A stretch of 28,963 nucleotides of DNA from a virus. Positions within the stretch are counted from its first letter, which is position 1. Each line of letters opens with the position of its first letter. The notes below the pieces were generated by a model. It had not been told where the DNA came from. It was given only the letters and a program-made list of their open reading frames with translations, and searched no databases. Location of the stretch: positions 1 to 28,963 of the IMG/VR virus record IMGVR_UViG_3300046000_004265, one strand, 5' to 3'. This document shows, piece by piece, positions 1 to 9,009 of this stretch. The position numbers and the translations under genes were made by a program.

Positions 1-3000
1 AACTTTACTGGAACTACAAGCGTAGTACCAGAGGGAAGTAATTTATACTATACTCAAGGTAGATTTGATTCAGCTTTCGCTGCTAAGAGCACAACGAACT
101 TGGCAGAAGGAGCAAATCTTTATTTTACTAATGCAAGAGCAAGAACCGCTTTAAGTGTAACTGGAGGAACTGGTATTGCTTATGATAACGCAACTGGTGT
201 ATTCAACTTAGCTGCTATTCCAAACGCAAGTTTAGCTAATAGCTCAATAACAATAAATGGTCAAGCGGTATCATTAGGTGGTACAGTTACTTTAACTACA
301 ACAAACATTGCAGAAGGAACTAACCTATATTACACTCAAGCAAGATTTGATACTGCTTTTAGCAATAAGAGTACAACCAATTTAGCTGAAGGTTCAAACC
401 TTTACTATACACAAGCAAGATTTGATACTGCTTTAGCTGCAAAGACTACTACAGATTTAGCAGAAGGCTCAAATTTATACTATACAGATACTCGTGCAAG
501 ACTTGCATTGTCATCATCAGCTACTGGTTTAAGTTACGCCAATAATAGCGGTGTATTTAGCTTAACTGCTGGTTATGCTATTCCTACTACTGTTAAATTA
601 GGTCAATACGATACAGCTTACAATCGCTCTCTCATATCTGCTGCTGTAACTGGTACAACAACTAAAACAATATCTTTAACTCAACAAGATGCAAACGTTG
701 TTTCAGCTACTTGGACTGACTTAGGTATAACTACTATCAATGGAACCGCAAATCAGATTGCCGCTAATACTGTTGGCAATACTACAACCATCGCATTTAC
801 TAATGACGTTACAATGCCAAACAACTTAGTTGTAAGTGGTAACTTAACTATCAATGGTACTGCAACTTATGTAAACACTCAATCAATATCGGCTAAAGAC
901 CCATTGTTTGAGGTTGCAAATGATAACAATACTACAGATGCTGTAGACATAGGATATTATGGAAGATATTACGATACTCCTCAAACTCGTGTAGAGTTCA
1001 CTGGTTTATTTAGAGATGCTTCTGATGCTGGTAAGTTTAAATTCTTTACTGGCTTAGTAGATGAACCTACTAACGTAGTTAATACTACTGGAACTGGATA
1101 TACTGTTGGTACTTTAGTTGCAAACTTTGAAGGTAATTTAGCTGGTACAGCAAACGCTGCAAACGCACTTTCTACTGCAAGAACAATAGCTGCAAGTGGA
1201 GATGCTACTTATTCAGTAAGTTTTGATGGTAGTGCAAACGTAACATCTGCTTTAACTTTAGCTAATACTGGAGTTACTGCATCAACTTACGGAACTTCTA
1301 CTGCTGTGCCTACAATCGCCGTAGATAGCAAGGGTAGAATTACAAGTGCTTCAAATACAAACATTACTTTCCCAGTTACAACAGTTAACGGATTTGCTGG
1401 AACAGTAGTTCTAACAACATCAGATGTTGCTGAGGGAACAAATCAATACTTTACTACAGCAAGAGCACAAGCCGCTATTACTGGTGGTGCATCAAGCGTA
1501 GTAACTGCTAACTTAACTGCATCAAGAGCATTGGTTTCTGATGGTAGTGGTAAGATTGCAGCAAGTGCAACTACAACAACTACAGAGATAGGTTATTTAG
1601 CTGGTGTTACAAGTGCTTTACAAACTCAACTTGATAGCAAGTTAAACTTGACTGGTGGTACTTTGACTGGAGGATTAATCGGAACTACTGGTAGCTTCTC
1701 AAGTAGTGGTAGTGGAGATACTTTCACTATTGGCCATACAAGCGGAAGTGGCATAGCTCTAAACATTACTAAAAGTGGTAACGGAGAAGGATTATATATA
1801 AACAAAGCAAGTGGTAGTGGAAACGCTGCTACAATCATAGGTACTTTAAACGCAACTACTTTAGTTAAGAGTGGTGGTACAGCATCTCAGTTTTTAATGG
1901 CGGATGGTAGCGTTAATACTTCAGTTTTAGCAAGTGGTGCTTACTTACCTTTAGCTGGTGGAACAATTACTGGTGTATTAAATACAAAAGGCACATTAAC
2001 GGTAGGTGATGCTGGTGTAACAAATGCAATAATTAATTCTGCAGATGGAATGTATTTTAACATAGATTCAGATGCTTCTGGTAGTACTCCTGAATTTATG
2101 TTTGGTAAAGGTAGAAGTGGTACTAGCGGTGGAACAACATTTTTAACTATTGCTAATACTGGTGCTGCTACTTTTTCAAGTAGTTTAACAATGGCTTATG
2201 GAGGAACTCCAAGATTGACTTTACAAGATACTGATGCTGGTGCTGGTAATGTAGGTATATTATTCAAGGAATCTACAAATGATAAATGGACTTTAGCTTC
2301 AGCTTCTGGAAATTTTCAGTTTTTTAATGAAGCTACTGCAAGTAATGCGATGTATATTACTTCTGGTAACAATGTAGTAATAGGAGGTACAACTGCAGGT
2401 ACATCATTAAATACATCATTAACCGTAAATACTGCAAGTGCTGGTGATTATGCTGGTCTTATTGCAATGACTGCTAATACTCAAAGAGGTTATTATGGTG
2501 GAACAAGTACTGGTTTAGAAATTGGAGTTGCTGGTAGTGGATATTTTAGTGCTTGGACATCTGGCACTGAACGAATAAGAATCACATCTGGGGGTATTAT
2601 ACAATTTAATGGTGGATATTTTAAATCAGTTGGAGCATTATTTGAAAGTTATACATCAACTGCATATTCATCATTAATGGGTACTTTGAGTATTGGTAAT
2701 TCTTATGACCAAGCAAATACTGGAGATACTCTTTTAAGAACATATTCTTCTACTGCAAATGCAAGTCCAAGATTATATTGTGCATCTGGAAGTGGTGGTG
2801 TTTATTTAACTTTTGGTGCAACATCTTGGACTGCAAATTCAGATGAAACTATTAAAGATATTATTGAGCCAATTACAAATGCAAATGATAAATTAAAGGA
2901 TTTAAGAACAGTTGTTTATAAGCTAAAAGAAGATGAAGAAGGCGTAAGAAGAATTGGATTAATTGCACAAGATGTAGAAAAAGTACTTCCAGAATTAGTC

Positions 3001-3138
3001 ACAAAAGGATTTCAAAAGACTTATGATAGAGAAATACTTGGATTAAATTATACAGATTTAATTCCAGTTCTAATAAAAGCTGTTCAAGAACAACAAGCTC
3101 AAATAGAAGAATTAAAAGCATTGATTGCGGCTAAATAA
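1..3138 (+). CDS. Tail fibre/spike protein with C-terminal S74 chaperone domain (5' partial)
   Basis: The reading frame is open from base 1, so the gene starts before the window; the TTG at 100 is internal. The N-terminal part repeats a module of the form AEGxNLYYTxARFDxA, with copies near nt 28, 103, 310, 385, 460 and 1435. This module is common in fibres of phages of many hosts. The middle is a long, low-complexity Thr/Ser/Gly/Ala beta-rich shaft. The last roughly 99 residues form an intramolecular chaperone auto-processing (peptidase S74) domain: SDETIK gives the catalytic Ser (codon 2839-2841) and, five residues on, the Lys of the known Ser/Lys dyad. It is followed by IGLIAQDVEKVLPELV and a terminal coiled coil rich in Gln and Glu. 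Known S74 domains trimerise the fibre and then cut themselves off before this Ser. The protein probably binds the host surface. Its place before, rather than after, the tail tube genes is unusual. Confidence 0.9.
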   Translation, partial: NFTGTTSVVPEGSNLYYTQGRFDSAFAAKSTTNLAEGANLYFTNARARTALSVTGGTGIAYDNATGVFNLAAIPNASLANSSITINGQAVSLGGTVTLTTTNIAEGTNLYYTQARFDTAFSNKSTTNLAEGSNLYYTQARFDTALAAKTTTDLAEGSNLYYTDTRARLALSSSATGLSYANNSGVFSLTAGYAIPTTVKLGQYDTAYNRSLISAAVTGTTTKTISLTQQDANVVSATWTDLGITTINGTANQIAANTVGNTTTIAFTNDVTMPNNLVVSGNLTINGTATYVNTQSISAKDPLFEVANDNNTTDAVDIGYYGRYYDTPQTRVEFTGLFRDASDAGKFKFFTGLVDEPTNVVNTTGTGYTVGTLVANFEGNLAGTANAANALSTARTIAASGDATYSVSFDGSANVTSALTLANTGVTASTYGTSTAVPTIAVDSKGRITSASNTNITFPVTTVNGFAGTVVLTTSDVAEGTNQYFTTARAQAAITGGASSVVTANLTASRALVSDGSGKIAASATTTTTEIGYLAGVTSALQTQLDSKLNLTGGTLTGGLIGTTGSFSSSGSGDTFTIGHTSGSGIALNITKSGNGEGLYINKASGSGNAATIIGTLNATTLVKSGGTASQFLMADGSVNTSVLASGAYLPLAGGTITGVLNTKGTLTVGDAGVTNAIINSADGMYFNIDSDASGSTPEFMFGKGRSGTSGGTTFLTIANTGAATFSSSLTMAYGGTPRLTLQDTDAGAGNVGILFKESTNDKWTLASASGNFQFFNEATASNAMYITSGNNVVIGGTTAGTSLNTSLTVNTASAGDYAGLIAMTANTQRGYYGGTSTGLEIGVAGSGYFSAWTSGTERIRITSGGIIQFNGGYFKSVGALFESYTSTAYSSLMGTLSIGNSYDQANTGDTLLRTYSSTANASPRLYCASGSGGVYLTFGATSWTANSDETIKDIIEPITNANDKLKDLRTVVYKLKEDEEGVRRIGLIAQDVEKVLPELVTKGFQKTYDREILGLNYTDLIPVLIKAVQEQQAQIEELKALIAAK

Positions 3139-3145
3139 TTTTACC

Positions 3146-3153
3146 TAAATTTG
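3146..3153 (+). promoter_or_regulatory. Candidate Bacteroidota -7 promoter element (TAAATTTG)
   Basis: TAAATTTG matches TAnnTTTG, with a TTG (3125-3127) 18 nt upstream as a possible -33 element. It lies between the fibre stop codon and the small gene at 3169. A transcript from here would start the tail operon. Such 8-mers also occur by chance in DNA this AT-rich. Confidence 0.4.
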
Positions 3154-3168
3154 TAAAAATAACCAAAT

Positions 3169-3342
3169 ATGAAACCACAAGGACAAATTACACTTACAGA
3201 TGAGCAATTAAAGGAAATAGACGCTATTATAGGAGAGATACCAGCAAAGTATGCTATGCCATTGATTGGCTTCTTACAAGCTAACTATAAGGCTCAAAAT
3301 GGTCAACAAACGGAAGTTAAAGAACAAGAGGTAGAAGGATAA
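3169..3342 (+). CDS. Small hypothetical protein, 57 aa, at head of tail operon
   Basis: The ATG follows an A-rich leader (aaccaaat) and the frame runs 57 codons. Its stop overlaps the next start (TAATG), which is strong evidence of a translated gene. The protein begins MKPQGQITLTDEQLKEIDAI, has a short hydrophobic middle (YAMPLIGFLQ) and a Gln/Glu-rich tail. I do not recognise the family. Its position between fibre and tail terminator suggests a virion or assembly role, but that is inference only. Confidence 0.75.
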   Translation: MKPQGQITLTDEQLKEIDAIIGEIPAKYAMPLIGFLQANYKAQNGQQTEVKEQEVEG

Positions 3343-3770
3343 TGAAAGACTGCGGATATGCTATACGAAAGGCTTATTTCGACAAGATAAATGCTGCTGA
3401 GTACGAGTTATCGGTATATGATACCATTGCTCCAGATTACTCAGAGCCTCCATTCTTGTTAATAAGTTCTCAGACATCAGTAGAAAATAGTGATAAAACA
3501 AGCTATAACTTTGATGTAAGCATACAGTTTGACATTGTTTATAGAACATTTAAGTCTGGAGAAGTAGGACAAAAGTCCGTAGACACATGGGCTAACGCTT
3601 TATTGGAAATCATAGGAACAGCTCCTGCAGATTATCCAAATGCTTCTCCAGATTTCAAGATAGTTACAAGGAATATGGCATCAAACCAAGCTACTTTTGA
3701 CTATGTAGAAGAAACATATATTTTTAGAAGAGTTATAATAGTTAATCACTTTGTGACTCAAACAACATAA
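3342..3770 (+). CDS. Putative tail terminator / tail completion protein
   Basis: This is a 142 aa protein directly before the tail tube gene, where siphoviruses usually encode the tail terminator that caps the tube and joins it to the head. The pattern fits the DUF3168 / lambda gpU-like fold: an N-terminal helix (AIRKAYFDKI), then a Tyr and Pro-rich loop (VYDTIAPDYSEPPFLLIS), long strands (YNFDVSIQFDIVYRTF), a helix (SVDTWANALLEII) and two final strands (ATFDYVEETYIFRRVIIVNHF). Length is typical of that family. The start overlaps the stop of the preceding gene by one base. The call rests on fold pattern and gene order, with no single diagnostic motif. Confidence 0.6.
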   Translation: MKDCGYAIRKAYFDKINAAEYELSVYDTIAPDYSEPPFLLISSQTSVENSDKTSYNFDVSIQFDIVYRTFKSGEVGQKSVDTWANALLEIIGTAPADYPNASPDFKIVTRNMASNQATFDYVEETYIFRRVIIVNHFVTQTT

Positions 3771-3792
3771 ATAACATAAAAAAACAAATAAA

Positions 3793-4212
3793 ATGGCAAC
3801 AACTGGTGTATTTAACGGAACCCTATTGGTAGTAAAGATAGGTGGAGTAGCAGTAGCTCACTCTACAGCTTGTTCTTTATCAGTATCAACAGACTTACCA
3901 GACGCTTCTACAAAAGATAGCGGTGGATGGGCAGCTCAAATTCAAGGACAACGTTCTTGGTCAGTATCAACAGATGGTTTAGCAGTAATTGAGTCTGCAG
4001 CAGCTGGAGTAAACGTAGAGGACTTATTTTCTTCTGTTAGCTCAAGAACTGATGTTACTTTGACTTTCTCTACTTTCGTTAGTGGTGACAAGATTTGGAC
4101 TGGAACTGCAGCGGTTGAGTCTTTAGACTTTACTGGTGACATGGAATCTCCAGCTACATTCTCTGCATCATTTACTGGTACTGGAGCATTAGTGATGACT
4201 ACCAACGCATAA
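3793..4212 (+). CDS. Major tail tube protein (TP901-1 MTP-like)
   Basis: This 139 aa protein is rich in Ser, Thr, Gly and Ala and built of beta strands, without Cys-rich or membrane segments. Its core (CSLSVSTDLPDASTKDSGGW, then SWSVSTDGL, and an ending in ATFSASFTGTGALVMT) is typical of tail tube monomers of the TP901-1 major tail protein family, whose hexameric rings stack to make the tube. It sits between the tail terminator and the tail chaperone, the canonical place. The A-rich leader (aaaaacaaataaa) precedes ATG. The genes at 9010 and 9422 have the same S-W-x-V-x-x-D-G-L core, so this phage carries three proteins of this fold. Confidence 0.8.
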   Translation: MATTGVFNGTLLVVKIGGVAVAHSTACSLSVSTDLPDASTKDSGGWAAQIQGQRSWSVSTDGLAVIESAAAGVNVEDLFSSVSSRTDVTLTFSTFVSGDKIWTGTAAVESLDFTGDMESPATFSASFTGTGALVMTTNA

Positions 4213-4229
4213 ACTAAAAACCAAAATAT

Positions 4230-4601
4230 ATGAGAGGACAATTTAACCTATCACTTTCTGATGGTAAGGTAATACCGTTACGTTTCTGTACATGGTCTCT
4301 AAAGAGATTCTGTAAGTTACAAGGTATAGGACCAACAGAAATTGGACTAGCTTTAAGTGGCAAAGACGCATTAGACGCAATAGTTAACTTGATTAGAAGT
4401 GCTGCAGAGTACGAATTCGTAAAAGAAGGAAAGACTGCTAACTTTACAGAAGTTGATGTTTGTGACTGGGTTGATGACATGGGCGGTATCGCAGGAACCC
4501 AATTTCAAGATATAATGGCTGCCTTATCAGAAAGCATGACAAGTGGTTTAGAACAACCAGGTTCTACGTCAACAGAAGATGGTGAAGAAAAAAAAAATTA
4601 G
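4230..4601 (+). CDS. Tail assembly chaperone, short (gpG-like) form
   Basis: This 123 aa, helical protein lies between tail tube and tape measure, the fixed place of the tail assembly chaperone. N-terminal strands (FNLSLSDGKVIPLRFCTWSL) are followed by helices (DALDAIVNLIRSAAEYEFV, VCDWVDDMGG, QFQDIMAALSESM) and an acidic, disordered tail ending EDGEEKKN. The gene ends in a run of ten A (4588-4597) just before its TAG stop, and the -1 frame stays open into the next ORF. Such chaperones are made in a short form and a longer, frameshifted form that coats the tape measure protein during tail assembly and is absent from the finished virion. Confidence 0.8.
   Translation: MRGQFNLSLSDGKVIPLRFCTWSLKRFCKLQGIGPTEIGLALSGKDALDAIVNLIRSAAEYEFVKEGKTANFTEVDVCDWVDDMGGIAGTQFQDIMAALSESMTSGLEQPGSTSTEDGEEKKN
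4588..4601 (+). promoter_or_regulatory. Programmed -1 ribosomal frameshift site
   Basis: Frame 0 reads GAA GAA AAA AAA AAT TAG. The ten-A run contains the slippery heptamer A AAA AAA, where two Lys tRNAs can re-pair one base back. Slipping gives AAA TTA GAA TGG and continues through 4628 to 4915 without a stop. This is the same -1 direction as the lambda G/T shift. If the slip occurs at 4589-4595 the fusion is about 228 aa. No downstream pseudoknot was established by eye. Confidence 0.8.
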
Positions 4602-4915
4602 AATGGATTGACATAGAAAGATATACAATGGGGGAGTGTCAAATACTTCCCCATTTGTTTTGGGAGATGACCATGGCTGATTTAGACTTTGTTTGGTATG
4701 GTTATAGGCACAAAGAAGAGCAAGAGTGGGTAAGGTCAAGATGGCAAACTACTATGCTAATTAATATCCAACTACCAAAAGGTAAGAAGGTTAAACCAAC
4801 TGAGCTAATTGAGTTAGATTGTGATAAGAGGAATAAGAAGAAGAATGTAAGAATAATGAGTGACGAAGAGTTACAACAAGTTCTAAAGAAATACGAAAAT
4901 ATTAAACCAGTATAA
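4592..4915 (+). CDS. Tail assembly chaperone, frameshift extension (gpT-like)
   Basis: This segment lies in the -1 frame relative to the upstream chaperone. An ATG at 4628 could start a 95 aa protein, but the frame is open back to the A-run and reads LEWIDIERYTMGECQILP before it, so it is best read as the second half of a fusion. It contains a Pro/Phe-Trp motif (PHLFWEMTMADL) that matches the conserved helix of C-terminal chaperone halves in many siphophages, followed by a Trp-rich segment and a Lys-rich region. Two bases separate its stop from the tape measure start. Its expected job is binding tape measure protein during tail assembly. Confidence 0.75.
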   Translation, partial: KKLEWIDIERYTMGECQILPHLFWEMTMADLDFVWYGYRHKEEQEWVRSRWQTTMLINIQLPKGKKVKPTELIELDCDKRNKKKNVRIMSDEELQQVLKKYENIKPV

Positions 4916-4917
4916 TA

Positions 4918-7080
4918 ATGGCGAATAATGAAGGTGTAGATATTATAATTAAGGCCACTGACCAGTACACAGCTACGATTAATAAGATAGCTGCTTCTAA
5001 TAAGTTATTTGGTAATAGTGTCGAGAATACACAAAAGCAGATTTCTGCTTTAGAGAAGTACATGGTTACATTAGTGGCTAATGGTATAAATCCTGCAAGT
5101 GGTGCTATTAATGTTCTAAAAACTGACTTAAAACTTTTAAATCAATCTATTAATACTGGTAATGGTTCTTTAAAAGAGGCTAACAAAAAGTGGATGTCAC
5201 TTTCTTTAGTTGTACAAGATTTACCTTATGGATTTAGAGGTATTCAGAATAACTTACCTGCATTATTTGGTTCAATGGCAACTGGTGCTGGTGCTGGTTA
5301 TTTTGCATTTTCTGCTTTAACTGCTGCTTTAACATTCTTTGACCAAAGTTTAGAAAAAACAAATACAACTGTCAAAAACTTATTTGACACATTTAATACT
5401 CTAAAAACAGAAACCTTAGCCTTAGGTGGTATATTTTCTTCTGTTAGAGAAGGAACATTATCTGCTGCAGATGCCACTAAAATATTCAATGAAAAATTGG
5501 GTGATTTATATGGTACTGCTAAAAGCGTATATGAGGCTGAACAGCTTTATATTAAAAAAACAGAAGGGTATATTAAAGCTCAATACTTTAGAGCAAAGGC
5601 TGATATAGAATATGAAAAAGCTAAAGAAGCATTAGCTAAAAAAGATGCTGCTTATGCTGATAATCAAGTAGGTATATTAGGACAATTAGCTACTGCTACT
5701 GCTGCATTTTTTAAAGGTGGAGCAATGCAAGGTATTGCTGGTTTCTATAAAACTGCTAGTATTTATGCAAAAGACTTTACTGCACAGCAAACAGAATTAG
5801 CTGGTTATGAAACAGATTATCAAGAGGCACAGTTTCAAAAAAGACTTGCAATTGGACAAAAATATATGTCAGAGGCATATAAGATTGAACAACAATATGG
5901 TATCAAGTCTACCACAATAATAGATAAGAATGATAAGGCTGCAATAGCTGCTTTAGGTAAAAAAATAGAATTAGACCAAAGGGTTAATGAGCAAGTAATA
6001 CAGAATTTAATTGATGCAAAAAGGCAGGAAGTTCAATTATACCAAGAGGATGCCTTTAAGAAGTACGAGGCTTCTAAGGAACTTGCTGGATTAGAAAGAA
6101 CTTTAGCATTAGAAAAGATTAAGAATGGTGAATACACTACTAAGCAACAACTAGCTTTACAAGAAGGTGCGTATGTTGAATATGCAAATAAACTTCTTTT
6201 ATTAGACCAGGCTACTCAAGAACAAGTACTAGCTGTTGATGCAAAGGTTAGAAAAGAGAAAAAGAGGAGAGATGAAGAGGATTTTAAAAATCAAGAACAA
6301 TTTGGTAAGTATCAAATAGATATATTAAAGTCTGAACTTGGTGTTAAGTTAAAGCTAAATAAAGATAATTTAATTGGCCAACAAAATGCTGTTACAGAGT
6401 CTATGGCTAAGGTTGGTGCTTTAATGGTAGCTTCATTTGGTACTGGTCAATTCGGTCCTTTATTGCAATATTACGATGAACTAAATGCTAAGTTAGAAGC
6501 AATGGACCAAAATGCACTTAGGGGTGCAGAGGCTATGAAGCAAGTTAATAGTATTCTTAGTAGTATGGCTACAGATACTCTTGTATCATTTGCAGATAAC
6601 TTAGGTAAGGCATTGGCAGGAGAAAATGTAGATATGTTTGGTTCTTTTGCTGAAATTATGGGTTCTGGTTTACAAGCGATTGGTAAAGCATTAATTGCTT
6701 ATGGATTTGCTATGGAGGCATTTAAACAAGCCTTTAAAGACCCATACCTTGCTATTGCTGCTGGTGTCGCATTGGTTGCTGCTGGAGCAATTCTTAAATC
6801 AAGTATATCTAAAGTAAGCAGTGGAACAAGTGCTCCTGCTGGTAATATTCCTGCGTTTGCAAATGGAGGTATAATTTCTGGTCCTACAATGGGATTAATG
6901 GGTGAATATCCAGGAGCTAAATCTAATCCAGAAGTAGTTGCACCATTAGACAAGTTAAAAGATATGTTAGGTGGTGGACAAGGTGGAACGTTTGTATTAA
7001 GAGGACAAGACTTACTTTTGTCGGTAAATAGAGCACAAAAAGCATCAAATATTAAAGGACAAACAATTAGTTTAGCATAA
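4918..7080 (+). CDS. Tail tape measure protein
   Basis: This 720 aa protein directly follows the tail chaperones. It is largely alpha-helical with long charged coiled-coil stretches (about residues 180-500), and has two hydrophobic segments: about 122-140 (GAGYFAFSALTAALTFF) and about 608-627 (YLAIAAGVALVAAGAIL). These are typical of tape measure proteins that can insert into the host membrane during DNA entry. Near the C-terminus it has FANGGIISGPTMGLMGE followed by PEVVAPLDKL, a signature very common at the end of phage tape measures. The length sets tail length; at the usual ratio of about 0.15 nm per residue this would be a tail of roughly 100 nm. No peptidoglycan hydrolase domain was seen. 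Its stop overlaps the next start (TAATG). Confidence 0.9.
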   Translation: MANNEGVDIIIKATDQYTATINKIAASNKLFGNSVENTQKQISALEKYMVTLVANGINPASGAINVLKTDLKLLNQSINTGNGSLKEANKKWMSLSLVVQDLPYGFRGIQNNLPALFGSMATGAGAGYFAFSALTAALTFFDQSLEKTNTTVKNLFDTFNTLKTETLALGGIFSSVREGTLSAADATKIFNEKLGDLYGTAKSVYEAEQLYIKKTEGYIKAQYFRAKADIEYEKAKEALAKKDAAYADNQVGILGQLATATAAFFKGGAMQGIAGFYKTASIYAKDFTAQQTELAGYETDYQEAQFQKRLAIGQKYMSEAYKIEQQYGIKSTTIIDKNDKAAIAALGKKIELDQRVNEQVIQNLIDAKRQEVQLYQEDAFKKYEASKELAGLERTLALEKIKNGEYTTKQQLALQEGAYVEYANKLLLLDQATQEQVLAVDAKVRKEKKRRDEEDFKNQEQFGKYQIDILKSELGVKLKLNKDNLIGQQNAVTESMAKVGALMVASFGTGQFGPLLQYYDELNAKLEAMDQNALRGAEAMKQVNSILSSMATDTLVSFADNLGKALAGENVDMFGSFAEIMGSGLQAIGKALIAYGFAMEAFKQAFKDPYLAIAAGVALVAAGAILKSSISKVSSGTSAPAGNIPAFANGGIISGPTMGLMGEYPGAKSNPEVVAPLDKLKDMLGGGQGGTFVLRGQDLLLSVNRAQKASNIKGQTISLA

Positions 7081-8999
7081 TGGCATACGGAAAAAGATAT
7101 CTATTACAACAAGCATTAAGAGATGATACTAAATTGTTAGTAAATATCTATGAAGATGGATATACTGGTTCTGTTTATAATTATGAGGCAGTGTCTGTTT
7201 CTCTAAGTCCAAATTCTAATAGTGATGAGCCAGAGCCTGGTATCATATCATCTCAATTAAATATCTCATTTTTAATGAGTACTGCTACTGATAATAGCAA
7301 TTTCCCAAACTTACTTACTTTTAATGATAAATTATACTATGTAGAAGTAACTCGTATAGCTTCAATTGGAGGAGAATCTGTAGTTTGGAGAGGTTATACT
7401 TTTAATGACTATGTAACAATACCTTTTAGTACTGGTACTACACAAGTTGACATTATTTGTATAGACGCATTGTCGTTTATGAAAACCAGTTTTTACCCTT
7501 ATACGGCTGCATCAAATGAATTAGAAAGTCTATATAATGTATTAGCTCAAGGATTAAATTCAATAGGATTTGTTAATGCACCAAGTTTATACCAATGCTG
7601 TTCTTATTTTGGTTCTGCTATGAATAATAGAGGTGCAAGTGCTGCTAATGAACCATTTTCTCAAACATATATTTATAAAAGAGATTTACAGCAAAATAAC
7701 TATTATGACTTAATAGAAAAAATAATTAAATCTTTTGGGTGTAGATTATTTCAAAAAAATGGAGATTGGTGGATTATGTCAGCTAATGAAATGGCTGCAT
7801 CAACAATTTATTTTACAAAGTATAATTTAAGTACTGGAACATCTACTGGCGGAACATTAAGTAATGGAGTAACTATAGCACCATATTCTTATGGCAATAT
7901 TCACTTTGTTAACAATAGTCAAACTAAAATAACCAGAAAAGGTTATCCAGTTGTAAAGGTTTCTGCTCCAGTTAAGTTTTCAAATAACTATATAGCAAAT
8001 GGCACATTTAAGATAAATAGTGGTGGTGTTGTAACTAATTGGACTCAATCAGTAATTTTTTCAACAATTACAGTGATTCCTATTCCATCTGAACCTTATG
8101 ATGTAGTTGCATTAATTAATAATACATTTAGTGGAGGAGCAACTTTTTCTTATGTTACCGCTGGTACTTTGCCATATTTTTCTGCTCCAGGATTTAGTTT
8201 AGCCTTTGATTTTTCAATCTCACGTCCTGGAGGACCTCAAATTCAAGTATCTGTAGAAAATTCAATTGGACAAAGATTCTATGCTGATGCAAATGGTGTT
8301 TGGGGTGCACCTGGAGTAGTTAGAAATTTTATTGCTGATTCTACTGCTGGTGATAATGTATGGCAAACTTATAGTTTTAATTATGAGTTAGGTGCTTTTA
8401 ATATTTCTGGTACAAATTATAATGTAGAAGGATATTTTAGATTTGAATTTACTAATCTTGGTAGTGGATTTGTTTCAACTACAAAATTAAGAAATGTAAA
8501 TGCAAGTCAATCTGCAACTGCATTGCCAAGTTCATTAATTGCAACAAGATATGTAACCACAACAAATTCTTTAACTAAGGATTTTGAATCTTCTTTTGGT
8601 ATTTATAGGTCTGATATACAAAACTGTTATGGTGCTTTATTTTATTCAAGTGGAGCTCCTATTACATTATGGTATAGATATTCTCATATAGGAACAACAT
8701 ACGCTTCATTACCAATACTTATAGCAAGAGAGTTGTCTAATTTATTTAATAGAAACTATGCTACATTAGAGGGCGATTTAGGTAAAACATTTGATGGTAA
8801 TGGATTAATTTATTTATCTGGCACATATACTGTAACGGATTCTGGGTCTAGTGCATTAACTTATAATGGTAAAAAGTTTCTCTTAAATAGAATGTCAGCA
8901 ATACCATACATTGACCAATCAACAAGCATACAATTATTAGAAATAACAGATACGGATAACGCATCTACAGAGTCTATTACTTGGTTACTGAACAGTTAA
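7080..8999 (+). CDS. Putative distal tail / tail tip structural protein
   Basis: This 639 aa protein overlaps the tape measure gene by one base and is read next in the tail operon, the place of Dit or Tal-type tail tip proteins. It is rich in Tyr, Asn, Ser, Thr and beta strands. The first 130 residues (LVNIYEDGYTGSVYNYEAVS, then YYVEVTRIA and VVWRGYTFNDYVTIPF) look like a hub domain. Around residues 195-245 is a helical segment (YYDLIEKIIKSFGCRLFQ) followed by NGDWWIMSA. A Gly/Ser-rich carbohydrate-binding-like beta region (about 300-480) follows, and the C-terminus has a hub-like segment near residues 530-600 (LPILIARELSNLFNRNYATL). I cannot place it in a named family; the assignment is from position, length and composition. 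Confidence 0.6.
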   Translation: MAYGKRYLLQQALRDDTKLLVNIYEDGYTGSVYNYEAVSVSLSPNSNSDEPEPGIISSQLNISFLMSTATDNSNFPNLLTFNDKLYYVEVTRIASIGGESVVWRGYTFNDYVTIPFSTGTTQVDIICIDALSFMKTSFYPYTAASNELESLYNVLAQGLNSIGFVNAPSLYQCCSYFGSAMNNRGASAANEPFSQTYIYKRDLQQNNYYDLIEKIIKSFGCRLFQKNGDWWIMSANEMAASTIYFTKYNLSTGTSTGGTLSNGVTIAPYSYGNIHFVNNSQTKITRKGYPVVKVSAPVKFSNNYIANGTFKINSGGVVTNWTQSVIFSTITVIPIPSEPYDVVALINNTFSGGATFSYVTAGTLPYFSAPGFSLAFDFSISRPGGPQIQVSVENSIGQRFYADANGVWGAPGVVRNFIADSTAGDNVWQTYSFNYELGAFNISGTNYNVEGYFRFEFTNLGSGFVSTTKLRNVNASQSATALPSSLIATRYVTTTNSLTKDFESSFGIYRSDIQNCYGALFYSSGAPITLWYRYSHIGTTYASLPILIARELSNLFNRNYATLEGDLGKTFDGNGLIYLSGTYTVTDSGSSALTYNGKKFLLNRMSAIPYIDQSTSIQLLEITDTDNASTESITWLLNS

Positions 9000-9009
9000 A
9001 AACAACAAT

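Noticed and set aside
1626-1838. Pro/Leu-rich - strand frame inside the fibre gene
   Set aside because: It is the antisense of Gly/Ser-rich codons and carries no independent signals.
3942-4241. - strand frame opposite the tail tube gene
   Set aside because: It is antisense to a well-supported gene, without a leader or operon.
4628-4915. Independent 95-aa gene starting at 4628
   Set aside because: The frame is open upstream to the slippery A-run and reads protein-like sequence there, so a frameshift fusion explains it better.
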